DNA of 8,610 nt from Akkermansiaceae bacterium UBA4145 (lineage in GTDB: Bacteria > Verrucomicrobiota > Verrucomicrobiia > Verrucomicrobiales > Akkermansiaceae), in the NCBI GenBank assembly GCA_002380675.1, contig DFWB01000364.1, positions 1 through 8,610 of the forward strand, in the 5' to 3' direction. A program made the translations under genes and the position numbers. Position 1 is the first letter of the stretch; every line of letters begins with the position of its first letter. Below, piece after piece: positions 1-7,481 of this stretch. A model generated the notes under the pieces. The model saw nothing but the letters and a program-made list of their open reading frames with translations, was not told the DNA's origin and made no database searches.

Positions 1-406
1 TCCCACTCTTGTTTGTCCAAACCCCCTCCAGAGGCTCTTTCCCCGGTGTTACGCTCTCGCCGGGGCCTAACTCCGCACCCTGAGTAATCCAGAGCTTGAG
101 GATATTCACATCCTTTTCACCCAGTCCCGCCCCCTTTGGTGGCATCCGGTTCTCAGGATCATCGGACTGGATGACCTTCATAAAGAGACCGCTATTGGGC
201 CTGCCCGGCACAATTTGCAACCCGGCCCCGATATGCTCCTTGATCTGGTGGGCCTCAAGATTGAAGTCCCCCTTCGCTTTTCCGTCCCTATGGCACTTGA
301 AACAGTGACTTTTCAGGATCGGCAGGACATCCTTGTCAAATTCTACCGCCCCCGCAGAGAGGACGGAAAAAACGAGGGCCAGAGCCCCGGCGATGGGTGT
401 TTTCAC
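1..406 (-). CDS. Planctomycete-type cytochrome c (PSCyt1) domain protein, N-terminal part
   Basis: This partial gene runs off the left edge; I translated it from the complement. A GTG start (complement 404-406) gives a signal peptide (MKTPIAGALALVFSVLSAGA, residues 1-20), so the protein is probably exported. Directly after it comes a single-haem cytochrome domain: VLPILKSHCFKCH carries the CxxCH haem site at residues 35-39, and RMPPKG (residues 87-92) offers a possible distal Met ligand before the closing helix ILKLWITQGAE. The spacing and flanking motifs match the planctomycete cytochrome C family (PSCyt1, Pfam PF07635), often fused at the N-terminus of large DUF1549/DUF1553 or beta-propeller proteins. 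What follows here lies outside the window, so the full architecture is unknown. A GTG 11 codons upstream is also in frame, but only the chosen start gives a clean Lys-led signal peptide. A purine run (GGAAGGG) lies about 12 bases upstream. Confidence 0.92.
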   Translation of the reverse strand, partial: MKTPIAGALALVFSVLSAGAVEFDKDVLPILKSHCFKCHRDGKAKGDFNLEAHQIKEHIGAGLQIVPGRPNSGLFMKVIQSDDPENRMPPKGAGLGEKDVNILKLWITQGAELGPGESVTPGKEPLEGVWTNKSG

Positions 407-554
407 ACTCCCAATTTGCCCTTCCCAGCTCGAAATCACCAGTCCGGAGGTTTTAAAAATCAGGCTAGCTTGGTCAGAGCCCCTCCCTGCAAAGGGAAAC
501 TAGGTTGCATCTCACTCTTGCCAGCTCGCAACAATTGCTCTTTCCTCTCCCCAC

Positions 555-1445
555 ATGTATCTCTCCGGTTTCGCCGACGAGGCAGCAAAAGACCTTGCCA
601 CCCAGATCAAAGCCACCAAGGAAATTGGTTGGAATGCAATTTCAGCACGTTCCATTGATGGCAAAAGTATCCATGACCTTAGTGACAAGGATTTCAACAA
701 AGCCCTGAAGCTTCTCGAAAAAGAGGAAATTAAAATTCCGGAGATTGGATCTCTCATTGGGAATTGGGCCAAGAAGATCACCGACGACTTCGACGTCACA
801 CTAGGGGAAATTGAGCGAGCCATACCCCGAATGAATAAACTCGGCACAAAGATCATCCGTGTCATGTCATACGCTCAGGAACCGTGGGGCGAAGACCAGC
901 ACGAGGAAGAGCGGTTTAAGAGACTCCGTATCATTCAGCAGAGGTTTGCGGATGAGGGAATTACGGCGGCTCATGAGAACTGCTCCAATTGGGGTGGATT
1001 CTCTGCAAAGCACAGTCTGCGACTGGTCGAAGAAGTTCCTGGACTGAAACTAGTATTCGATACCGGCAACCCAGTCTTCCAGCGCGACCGCTCTAAATCA
1101 GAGCCTCATCCGTTCCAGGATGCCTTAGGATTTTACAATGACATCAAGGAGCACGTTGTCCATGTCCACATCAAGGACTGCCGCTATCCAAAAGTGGGGC
1201 AGACCGAGCCCGAGTACACCATGCCGGGAGAGGGAGACTGCCACCTTCAGCACATCATGCGCGACCTCAAGGCCCGACGCTATGATGGAGGGTTTGCCAT
1301 CGAGCCACATGTTGCCACGGTGTTCCATGTAGAGGATGGCCAGAAGCCGGATTGGGAACAGTGCTATAAGAGCTACGTGGAATACGGCAAGAGGGTGCAG
1401 GACCTCATGGAGGAGATTGGCTGGGAGTCTAAACCCTCCGAGTAG
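555..1445 (+). CDS. Sugar phosphate isomerase/epimerase-like TIM barrel protein
   Basis: The 296-residue protein belongs to the xylose isomerase-like TIM barrel / AP endonuclease 2 family (PF01261). Its four expected metal-site acids and histidine are visible at strand ends: Glu141 (AAHEN), Asp169 (VFDTGN), His205 (HVHIKD) and Glu250 (AIEPH), and the GEGD loop typical of these isomerases is at 226-229. Family members isomerise or epimerise sugars, sugar phosphates or inositol derivatives with a divalent metal; the substrate cannot be read from sequence. No signal peptide or membrane segment is seen, so it is probably cytoplasmic. The start gives the usual N-terminal barrel strand (LSGFADEA) and lies behind a pyrimidine-rich leader without a Shine-Dalgarno sequence. 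It is divergent from the cytochrome gene across 148 bp, and dus follows 78 bp downstream on the same strand, so co-transcription is possible. Confidence 0.9.
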   Translation: MYLSGFADEAAKDLATQIKATKEIGWNAISARSIDGKSIHDLSDKDFNKALKLLEKEEIKIPEIGSLIGNWAKKITDDFDVTLGEIERAIPRMNKLGTKIIRVMSYAQEPWGEDQHEEERFKRLRIIQQRFADEGITAAHENCSNWGGFSAKHSLRLVEEVPGLKLVFDTGNPVFQRDRSKSEPHPFQDALGFYNDIKEHVVHVHIKDCRYPKVGQTEPEYTMPGEGDCHLQHIMRDLKARRYDGGFAIEPHVATVFHVEDGQKPDWEQCYKSYVEYGKRVQDLMEEIGWESKPSE

Positions 1446-1487
1446 ATTCAAGATTTCTGCTCTTTCGCTGTTACTCTTAAAAACATT

Positions 1488-1509
1488 CGTTTCAGCGCAT
1501 CCGGAAACG
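1488..1509 (+). other. Possible hairpin in the dus leader
   Basis: CGTTTC (1488-1493) can pair perfectly with GAAACG (1504-1509) around a 10-base loop, ending 14 bases before the dus GTG start. There is no T-run after it, so it is not an intrinsic terminator of the usual kind. It might affect translation of dus or be chance. Confidence 0.25.
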
Positions 1510-1523
1510 GCTAAACTCCCCCT

Positions 1524-2543
1524 GTGCTTCCTTGGTTCCAGAGCGGCGCTTTTCCTCTCTATCTCGCACCAATGGCGGGAGTGACGGACGTGGTCTTCCG
1601 GAGTATCTGTAAAGAACTAGGTGCCGACGTAATGGTCACCGAGTTCGTCTCAAGCGAGGGAATCATCCAACAGGATGCCCGCACCCGTAAATACACCGAG
1701 TTTACTGATGAACAGCGGCCAGTAGGCGTTCAGCTTTTCGGCGCGGACGGCAAGAGGATGGGAGAAGCCGCCCGCAAAATCATCGATTGGCAGCAGCCTG
1801 ATTTTATCGATATCAATTTCGGCTGCCCGGTAAACAAGGTTGTCTCCAAGAATGGAGGATCCTCTCTTCTAAGGGATTGCCCGGTCCTCGCCTCAGTCGC
1901 CCATGGGGTCGCTGAGGCAGTCGGAAACCAAGTTCCCGTCACCGCAAAGATTCGTATTGGGTGGGACGAGAATTCGATTAACGCACCGGAAGTCTGCTCT
2001 GTCCTTGAGAATTCAGGGATGCAAGCGATCTCAATTCATGGACGAACCCGCTCTCAGGGATACCGGGGAGAGGCCAACTGGGACGTCATCAACGAGTGCT
2101 CTCATCATGTCTCCGTACCCGTGATCGGGAATGGAGACTTGGGCTCAGGTGAGGATATTCAAAAAAGACGAGAAACGACTGGCGTGTCGGGAGTGATGAT
2201 TGGACGTGCCGCTATGCAAAACCCCTGGATCTTTCGACAGGCGAAGAGCTATCTGGAGACCGGGAATACTCCCTTGCCCATTCCTCTCGACGAGCGTTGG
2301 CAACTCATCACCCGTCACTGCCGCCTCGCAATCGAAAGCAATCGGTACGGTAATGAAAAACAATCTATGATGGCAATGCGCTCCCGCCTGATGGCCTACT
2401 GCAAAGGCTTCCCCGGGGCGAAGCCCCTTCGCCGGCGCCTTTCCACTGTGGCCTCCCTGCTCGAGATAGAGGAGCTAGCAGACGAGCATCTTATTCATCT
2501 CGAAGAAAATAAAGACGAGCAGGCCATCCCCTCGAGCGCGTGA
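1524..2543 (+). CDS. dusB: tRNA-dihydrouridine synthase (DusB-like)
   Basis: This 339-residue enzyme should reduce specific uridines in the tRNA D-loop to dihydrouridine with FMN and NADPH. Family signatures appear in order: LAPMAGVTD at 14-22 (first barrel strand and FMN site), INFGCPVNKV at 97-106 with the catalytic cysteine Cys101, TAKIRIGWD at 140-148, the IHGRTRSQGYRGEANW motif at 171-186, and the C-terminal phosphate-binding strands VIGNGDL (200-206) and GVMIGRAA (223-230). Length is normal for COG0042. The GTG at 1524 is the start because the next Met (1572) is the internal Met of LAPMAG and would cut off the first strand. No Shine-Dalgarno sequence is seen; the leader ends in CTCCCCCT. 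I call it DusB-like because that is the usual subtype outside Proteobacteria; the subtype is less sure than the family. Confidence 0.95.
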   Translation: MLPWFQSGAFPLYLAPMAGVTDVVFRSICKELGADVMVTEFVSSEGIIQQDARTRKYTEFTDEQRPVGVQLFGADGKRMGEAARKIIDWQQPDFIDINFGCPVNKVVSKNGGSSLLRDCPVLASVAHGVAEAVGNQVPVTAKIRIGWDENSINAPEVCSVLENSGMQAISIHGRTRSQGYRGEANWDVINECSHHVSVPVIGNGDLGSGEDIQKRRETTGVSGVMIGRAAMQNPWIFRQAKSYLETGNTPLPIPLDERWQLITRHCRLAIESNRYGNEKQSMMAMRSRLMAYCKGFPGAKPLRRRLSTVASLLEIEELADEHLIHLEENKDEQAIPSSA

Positions 2544-2615
2544 CGGTCAGACTGCTCCTATAGTGCCTCACCCGTTTTCTTGCTATTAGCCATAAGATCT
2601 GGCTAGCATAAGACC

Positions 2616-3098
2616 ATGGATTCGCACGAGGTCTTTAAGCAATCCTTCGAGAAGACGAGCCCTAAGGCGATCGCTGGAGAACTCGGAGTCTCGCTCTCTC
2701 TGGTCTATAAATGGGCTCAGGAGCAATCGGACAACGGAAGCGGGAGCCGAAACCCACTTGATCGGATCCTCGAAATCATTCGACTCACGGGCGAGAATAA
2801 TATCGTAGAATGGCTTTGCCAGGAATGCGGAGGCTATTTTGTCAAAAACCCCACACAAAATTCCGCGGAAGGCTATGAGGTTTTACCTGCCACCAGCGAA
2901 ATCATCGACCAGTTCTCAAAACTACTGCGCCGTATTTCCGAGTCCGCTCTCGACCACTCTATCACCCCGGATGAGGCAGATAGCATCCGCGAAAGCTGGG
3001 AAAAGCTGAAACGCTACACCGAAGGTTTCGTACGTTGCTGCGAGGAGGGCGACTTGGAGGCGATTGCAGCGGCAGATAAGGCAGGAGAAGGCGTGTGA
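2616..3098 (+). CDS. CP76/CII-like helix-turn-helix regulator
   Basis: The 160-residue protein starts with a helix-turn-helix at about residues 15-35 (SPKAIAGELGVSLSLVYKWA). It continues with a segment around NPLDRILEIIRLTGENNIVEWLCQECGG (46-73) that resembles the phage CII-like regulator family (Phage_CP76, PF06892), where the same order of helices occurs. The C-terminal half (95-150) is helical and charged and could mediate oligomerisation. It is probably a DNA-binding protein; its target is unknown. There is no signal peptide, membrane segment or Shine-Dalgarno sequence. A weak promoter-like pair (TTGCTA at 2580, TAGCAT at 2604) would put transcription almost on the ATG. No phage genes surround it, so it is more likely a resident chromosomal regulator than part of a prophage. 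The domain call comes from pattern recognition, not a search. Confidence 0.8.
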   Translation: MDSHEVFKQSFEKTSPKAIAGELGVSLSLVYKWAQEQSDNGSGSRNPLDRILEIIRLTGENNIVEWLCQECGGYFVKNPTQNSAEGYEVLPATSEIIDQFSKLLRRISESALDHSITPDEADSIRESWEKLKRYTEGFVRCCEEGDLEAIAAADKAGEGV

Positions 3099-3184
3099 TC
3101 CTCTGAACCTCGCCAAAGAGGTAGCTATCCACCTCGAGACAGCACTCCATCTCAGAAATCTTTTCCCTTCCCCTTCGGGCTGCC

Positions 3185-3212
3185 TTGCCAAGCACGGCTG
3201 ATCGCGTAAACT
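3185..3212 (+). promoter_or_regulatory. Possible sigma70 promoter of tRNA-Arg
   Basis: TTGCCA (3185-3190, 5 of 6 to consensus) is followed after 16 bases by TAAACT (3207-3212, 4 of 6). Transcription would begin just before the mature tRNA 5' end at 3222. The position is sensible but the -10 match is modest. Confidence 0.35.
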
Positions 3213-3221
3213 CCCGCCCAA

Positions 3222-3295
<74 letters not shown>

Positions 3296-3367
3296 CATCC
3301 TGCAACTCTGGAGCTCATAGCCGACCCGCGATATATCAGAGATGATTTCACCCAACCTTCGACTCCT

Positions 3368-4000
3368 CTGAACCTCCCAGCAAATCACCCCGGCTTACTC
3401 ATCGTCCTAGAGGGGATTGATGGCACCGGTAAATCCACGCAGACGCGCCTCCTCGCCGAAGCTTTGCGGGAACAGGGCTTTAATGTTACCCAGTCTCGCG
3501 AGCCTACAGACGGCACCTATGGACGTAAGCTTCGGGAGTCGGCCACAGTTGGCCGCCTATCTGCAGAAGAAGAATTGGACCTGTTCCATAAAGACCGCCG
3601 GGAACATGTTGAGCGCCTCATTTCGCCCGCTCTCAAGGCTGGAGACATCGTCGTTCTTGATCGCTACTACTTCTCAACCATGGCCTATCAGGGAATTCGA
3701 GGCTTCAACCCTCAGGAAATCCGCCGGACCAATGAGGAGTTCGCGCCACGCCCTGACCTCCTCCTCCTTCTTGAGCTATCCCTGGATACTGCAATGGCTC
3801 GAATTGGGGGCCGCGATGGACAGGGAAATCAATTTGAGCGAAGAGAATCACTCCAACTCTGCCGGGAGATATTTCACTCTGTAAAAGATGACTTTGTCCA
3901 CATCATCGATGCAGAGCAGCCTGTCGAGCAGGCCCAGAAGGCTATCATGAGCACGGTCAACCCCGCCCTGGCCTCGTTACGGGCGAGGAGAGCTCAATGA
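3368..4000 (+). CDS. tmk: Thymidylate kinase, probable CTG start
   Basis: dTMP kinase phosphorylates dTMP to dTDP with ATP in the dTTP pathway. Counting from the CTG at 3368 (210 residues, normal for the family), the P-loop GIDGTGKST is at 16-24, the EPTDG motif at 45-49, the DRYYFSTMAYQG substrate-binding motif at 98-109, and the LID region GGRDGQGNQFERRE at 147-160. The first ATG, GTG or TTG in this frame is the TTG at 3464, which lies after the P-loop and cannot be the real start. Upstream the frame is open back into the tRNA with no standard start codon. CTG 3368 gives a lead-in of 11 residues before LIVLEG. The alternative is the ATG at 3342, in another frame, which reaches a stop after 9 codons; a one-base error would join it. 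The gene ends 6 bp from the convergent ftsK end. The holB gene that often neighbours tmk is not here. Confidence 0.92.
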   Translation: MNLPANHPGLLIVLEGIDGTGKSTQTRLLAEALREQGFNVTQSREPTDGTYGRKLRESATVGRLSAEEELDLFHKDRREHVERLISPALKAGDIVVLDRYYFSTMAYQGIRGFNPQEIRRTNEEFAPRPDLLLLLELSLDTAMARIGGRDGQGNQFERRESLQLCREIFHSVKDDFVHIIDAEQPVEQAQKAIMSTVNPALASLRARRAQ

Positions 4001-4006
4001 CAGGCT

Positions 4007-6553
4007 CTAGTCCACCACAGCAGGCTCTCCCTTGAGGAACACTTCACGAGCTCGAGAGCCATCGGCAGGACCTATGACGCCACGCTGCTCAAGAATATCA
4101 ACCATCCTCGCAGCACGGGTGTAGCCAAGCCTGAGCCGTCTCTGAAGCAACGACGTACTAGCTTTCTGCTCCTGCACGATGACTTCGATACACTTTTGAA
4201 GAATTTCTTCGTCTGCATTTGAGACCTCATCCTCATCGCCATCATCACCAGCTCCCCCCCCGTCAATACTGGCCTGCACACTCTCCTCGAAACGCTGCTC
4301 ACTTTGCACTGAACAAAATTCCACAAGGGATTCAACTTCCTCGTCCGAAATCCATGCTCCCTGAGCTCGATCGAGCTTTGCCGACCCCGGCGGCAAAAAC
4401 AGCATGTCACCTTTTCCCACCAGCTTCTCTGCTCCCTTCCCATCAAGAATAACCCGGCTATCCAAAGCGGAGGAAACCTGGAACGCAATGCGACTTGGTA
4501 TATTTGCCTTAATGATCCCAGTCACTACATCTGCCCGAGGCGTCTGCGTTGCTACGATTAAATGAATTCCTGCCGCTCTCGCTTTCTGCGCGATCCGGGC
4601 GATACACATTTCTACATCTGCGGGAGCCGTCTGCATGAGATCTGCAAGCTCATCAATAATTATCACGATGTAGGGGAACCTGTCAGGAGTCTCTTCCTCT
4701 TCCTCCTCTTTCCATTCACCATCCATCGGCCCCAGCTCGCCGTCCTCAAGAGCGGCGGCGATCGACTCAACATGTTCCTCGTCGATGACTTCATCCTCCT
4801 CAAGTTCCTCTTCCTCCTCGGCCATCACCGGAACTCCCTTATCTCTTGCCCTGCCGTTAAAGGAGTCGAAATTACGGACTCCTTCCTTGGCAAATACCTT
4901 GTAGCGTCGCTCCATCTCGTTGACGCACCATTTAAGCGCTCCAACTACTTTTCTTGGGTCCGTCACAACAGGGACCACAAGATGAGGAAGATCGGAATAG
5001 ACCTGCATCTCCACCACCTTGGGATCAATCATGATGAATCGAAGTTCATCTGGGCCAAACTTGAAAAGGATACTCGAGATAATCGAATTGATGCAGACTG
5101 ACTTACCGGACCCTGTAGCACCTGCAACCAGCAGGTGAGGCATAGCCGCGAGATCGCCGATGACAGCCTTGCCATAGACGTCCTTGCCAAGCGCAAGGGG
5201 GATTTTCCGCTTGGAACTGCGAAACTCGTCATCCTGCAGTAGTTCCCGAAGGGCGACAGGCATCCGGGAATCATTCGCGATCTCAATACCTACGGTATCC
5301 TTTCCCGGGATCGGAGCGAGAATGTTGATCCGTTCCGCCTTAGTGGCCCGGGCAAGGTCGGGCTCTAACTGGGCAATCCGGCTGACCCGCAAGCCGATAC
5401 TCGGATACACTTCATACCGGGTAATTGTGGGACCTCTGGTAATATCACCGGCGGTCACATCAACGCCAAAGGCCTTGAGGGTCTCCACGATTTTTGTCTG
5501 CTGGGCAATAAGAGCATCCGTATTATCTTCCGAAGGAGCCTCTTCCTCCTCGTATTCAAGCAAATCGAAACCGGGAAGCTCATAATCCTCGAAGCCCTCC
5601 GTACTAAGAGCCGCATGCTGCGGAGACCTCTTTCGCTCAAAAGGCTTGGAGCCAGCCGCCATTGTCGGTGTGATTCTCTGGGTCGCGTCGATGATCTGCG
5701 GCTCCGGGATTTCCTGCAAGGGAAGATGCGATTGCCCCTTTTCGTCCTGCTCGTAGCTTACGAGCTCCTCAACAAGCTCTCGCTCTCCAGCCTCTTCTTC
5801 ATCCGTTTTCTGGCGTTTGCTCTTTCTCGATTTTCCTTTCGACGGAGATGATTTCTTCCCAGCTGCCTTTCCTGTTGTCCCACGCTCCCTCTGAGCCACT
5901 CTCCTACCCCAATCTTCCCGGGCCTGCTGGAATTTTTCGATACTCCAGAGAGTCAAGGCTTTGACAAATTTGACTGGATGAACCCCCAACAGAGTGAAAA
6001 AGCTCAGCCAATACACAATGCCGAGAAGAATAATCGACCCCGCACTACTGAGCATTCCCTTGAGAACAACAACGCCGAGGCCCTCACCCACCACGCCCCC
6101 AGGCCCCGCAATCAGGTAAGCTTCCTTCCAGCTGGGGAAAAAGCTCTCCTGCACCGCCACAAGACTAGCTCCACTCACAAGGCACACGCAAAACCCGATT
6201 GTAGTCCGTAGACTGTAGGCCGCACCCATGAAAAGCCGCCCAACGCCTAACCACAGCATCCCAAGTGGAAGAAGAAAGGCCGCGACACCAAAGATTTGAA
6301 TTTGAATAAACCCTAGCAGTGTTCCAATCGGTCCAATCCAGTTTTCGCGTGGGTTGTTGGCCTCTAGATCAAGAGCAAACCCGCTGAGGAGAGCCCAATC
6401 GGTGAAGGGAATCTTGATCGGCAAATCTCCCGGCGTGTAGGAAACAAGCGACAAGAGCAAAAGGATCCCAATGCCAGCCAGCAGGACGCCCATCGCTTCA
6501 CGGGACCAACGAGCCTCGTTGCTACCCTTGCGCTTTGACCTATTCCTCGCCAT
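4007..6553 (-). CDS. ftsK: DNA translocase FtsK/SpoIIIE family
   Basis: The 848-residue, membrane-anchored ATPase pumps DNA at the division septum for chromosome segregation and dimer resolution. The N-terminus is basic, followed by about four hydrophobic segments (near 22-38, 81-105, 116-137 and 171-190). A charged linker (about 191-345) turns from Lys/Arg-rich to acidic. The motor follows: an alpha-domain from about 346, Walker A GATGSGKS at 478-485, and Walker B IVIIIDELAD at 629-638, then ARIAQKARAAGIHLIVATQ. The C-terminal gamma winged-helix (about 778-839) ends in RAARMVDILEQRGVIGP, the domain that reads KOPS sites. An acidic insertion (577-621) lies between Walker A and B. The ATG at 6551-6553 is the start; a TTG 19 codons upstream would fall between the -35 and -10 of a good promoter. 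It converges with tmk. Confidence 0.97.
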   Translation of the reverse strand: MARNRSKRKGSNEARWSREAMGVLLAGIGILLLLSLVSYTPGDLPIKIPFTDWALLSGFALDLEANNPRENWIGPIGTLLGFIQIQIFGVAAFLLPLGMLWLGVGRLFMGAAYSLRTTIGFCVCLVSGASLVAVQESFFPSWKEAYLIAGPGGVVGEGLGVVVLKGMLSSAGSIILLGIVYWLSFFTLLGVHPVKFVKALTLWSIEKFQQAREDWGRRVAQRERGTTGKAAGKKSSPSKGKSRKSKRQKTDEEEAGERELVEELVSYEQDEKGQSHLPLQEIPEPQIIDATQRITPTMAAGSKPFERKRSPQHAALSTEGFEDYELPGFDLLEYEEEEAPSEDNTDALIAQQTKIVETLKAFGVDVTAGDITRGPTITRYEVYPSIGLRVSRIAQLEPDLARATKAERINILAPIPGKDTVGIEIANDSRMPVALRELLQDDEFRSSKRKIPLALGKDVYGKAVIGDLAAMPHLLVAGATGSGKSVCINSIISSILFKFGPDELRFIMIDPKVVEMQVYSDLPHLVVPVVTDPRKVVGALKWCVNEMERRYKVFAKEGVRNFDSFNGRARDKGVPVMAEEEEELEEDEVIDEEHVESIAAALEDGELGPMDGEWKEEEEEETPDRFPYIVIIIDELADLMQTAPADVEMCIARIAQKARAAGIHLIVATQTPRADVVTGIIKANIPSRIAFQVSSALDSRVILDGKGAEKLVGKGDMLFLPPGSAKLDRAQGAWISDEEVESLVEFCSVQSEQRFEESVQASIDGGGAGDDGDEDEVSNADEEILQKCIEVIVQEQKASTSLLQRRLRLGYTRAARMVDILEQRGVIGPADGSRAREVFLKGEPAVVD
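4691..4822 (-). other. Acidic insertion in the FtsK motor domain
   Basis: These codons encode FtsK residues 578-621, rich in Glu and Asp (runs such as AEEEEELEEDEV and KEEEEEE), between the helix ending FNGRARDKG and the Walker B strand. The plus strand shows it as a pyrimidine-rich stretch (CTCTTCCTC repeats). Other FtsK proteins also carry a variable loop here, so it is probably a surface loop outside the ATPase core. Confidence 0.75.
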
Positions 6554-6587
6554 AGATGTTTCTACAGAGTTTTCTTGAGCTCTGCGC

Positions 6588-6617
6588 GCTATAGAATCCC
6601 CTAAAATCAAGGGTCAA
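6588..6617 (-). promoter_or_regulatory. Probable sigma70 promoter of ftsK
   Basis: On the minus strand TTGACC (complement 6612-6617, 5 of 6 to consensus) is followed after 18 bases by TATAGC (complement 6588-6593, 4 of 6). Transcription would start near 6581, about 28 bases before the ATG at 6553. This supports the ATG over the TTG at 6610. Confidence 0.5.
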
Positions 6618-6703
6618 ACAAGATCGAATACCGCTTTTTTTGATTATCAACAAAATTTAAGCTTTCGAGGAGATCTTCCTGCATCCTTCCTTGCCTCTGC
6701 CTC
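6618..6703. promoter_or_regulatory. Divergent ftsK / DUF2064 spacer with short inverted repeat
   Basis: The middle of the spacer is clearly AT-rich (6635-6665) compared with its flanks. It contains the inverted repeat TTGAT-T-ATCAA at 6640-6650, which could be an operator or simply part of an AT-rich promoter region. I could not find a convincing -35/-10 pair for the rightward gene. The last 20 bases before the ATG at 6704 are pyrimidine-rich and have no Shine-Dalgarno sequence. Confidence 0.25.
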
Positions 6704-7393
6704 ATGCGCCTCCTCATCGTTTTTCTCGAAGAAGCCTTACCAAGTCAGCTAGACCCCTCGACTGCCAATATTCTGGGCACGGAAAAGGCCGAGGTAGTTT
6801 ACCGGGCCACGATTCGGCTGCTTCTTACACAGTTAAGTGGGCTTGAAAGGTGTCACCTGAGATTCTGCTACCGCCCTGCAGAAGCGCATGACGCTATCCG
6901 CTTTTGGCTCCTCTCAGAGATCATTGATCACCCCAGCATCCATCTGGATATCGAGACAATAGATTTTAAACCTCAATCAGATGGTGATCTTGGAAGCCGG
7001 ATATCTCGTGCCGCAGAGAATGCATTTTGTGAAGGGTACAAACAGGTTGCCCTCATAGGCACAAATTGCATCGAGATTTCAAGTCGCTGGATCCACGCAA
7101 CTTTCGCCCAGCTCAACAAAAACTATAAAGCCGTTACCGGTGAAGGTCACGGAGGTGGCTGCTATCTTTTCGCTATGCGAGAATACCTGCCCTCCCTCTG
7201 CCGCCAAGTTACTTGGACGGGTTCGAGTGGCAAGACGAGCATTCTGCGGCAGGCCTCCTGTGAATCCTATTCCCTCTACCAGCTCCCAAACTTGTGTATT
7301 ATCGAGACCTGCGCTGATTACCAATCCACCCTCTCAGGCCTGATGGGACGTAAGTTCAGGAGTGCGATCGAAGACATTCTCGAATCAGCTTGA
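6704..7393 (+). CDS. DUF2064 glycosyltransferase-like protein with degraded motifs
   Basis: This 229-residue protein resembles the DUF2064 family (PF09837, TIGR04282), which has a nucleotide-diphospho-sugar transferase (GT-A) fold. The first strand LLIVFLEEALP (3-13), the QSDGDLGSRISRAAENAF segment (91-108), the strand VALIGTNC (115-122) and the GEGHGGGCYLFAMRE segment (146-160) line up with the family's order. Key positions differ: the GxxKTRL motif expected after the first strand is replaced by SQLDPST, the usual GTDCP is GTNCI, and the usual DGGYYL is GGGCYL. It may therefore lack nucleotidyl or glycosyl transfer activity, or be a divergent subfamily. The function is unknown. There is no signal peptide or membrane segment. 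The ATG at 6704 begins exactly at the first beta strand, and manA follows 88 bp downstream on the same strand, so an operon is plausible. Confidence 0.8.
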   Translation: MRLLIVFLEEALPSQLDPSTANILGTEKAEVVYRATIRLLLTQLSGLERCHLRFCYRPAEAHDAIRFWLLSEIIDHPSIHLDIETIDFKPQSDGDLGSRISRAAENAFCEGYKQVALIGTNCIEISSRWIHATFAQLNKNYKAVTGEGHGGGCYLFAMREYLPSLCRQVTWTGSSGKTSILRQASCESYSLYQLPNLCIIETCADYQSTLSGLMGRKFRSAIEDILESA

Positions 7394-7481
7394 AGGCATC
7401 CCGCGTCCCCCAGTAGAGCCGCCTTACAGTCTCTCACGCTTGACTCTTCCAGCCGGTCGCGTCCATTCTCCGGCACTCATC

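Noticed and set aside
3099..3221. Possible terminator after the HTH gene (CCTCT/AGAGG and GAGGT/ACCTC pairings)
   Set aside because: Stems are only 5 bp, loops are large and no T-run follows.
4562..5101. A 179-codon plus-strand open frame
   Set aside because: It lies entirely antisense to the FtsK motor domain, whose conserved motifs are read in the opposite direction; it shows no recognisable family.
6554..6610. TTG start of ftsK 19 codons upstream of the ATG
   Set aside because: It would lie between the -35 and -10 of the best promoter and adds a segment with no family resemblance.
7440..7469. Promoter-like TTGACT upstream of manA
   Set aside because: The -35 is good, but the best -10 (CATTCT, spacing 18) matches only 3 of 6 positions.
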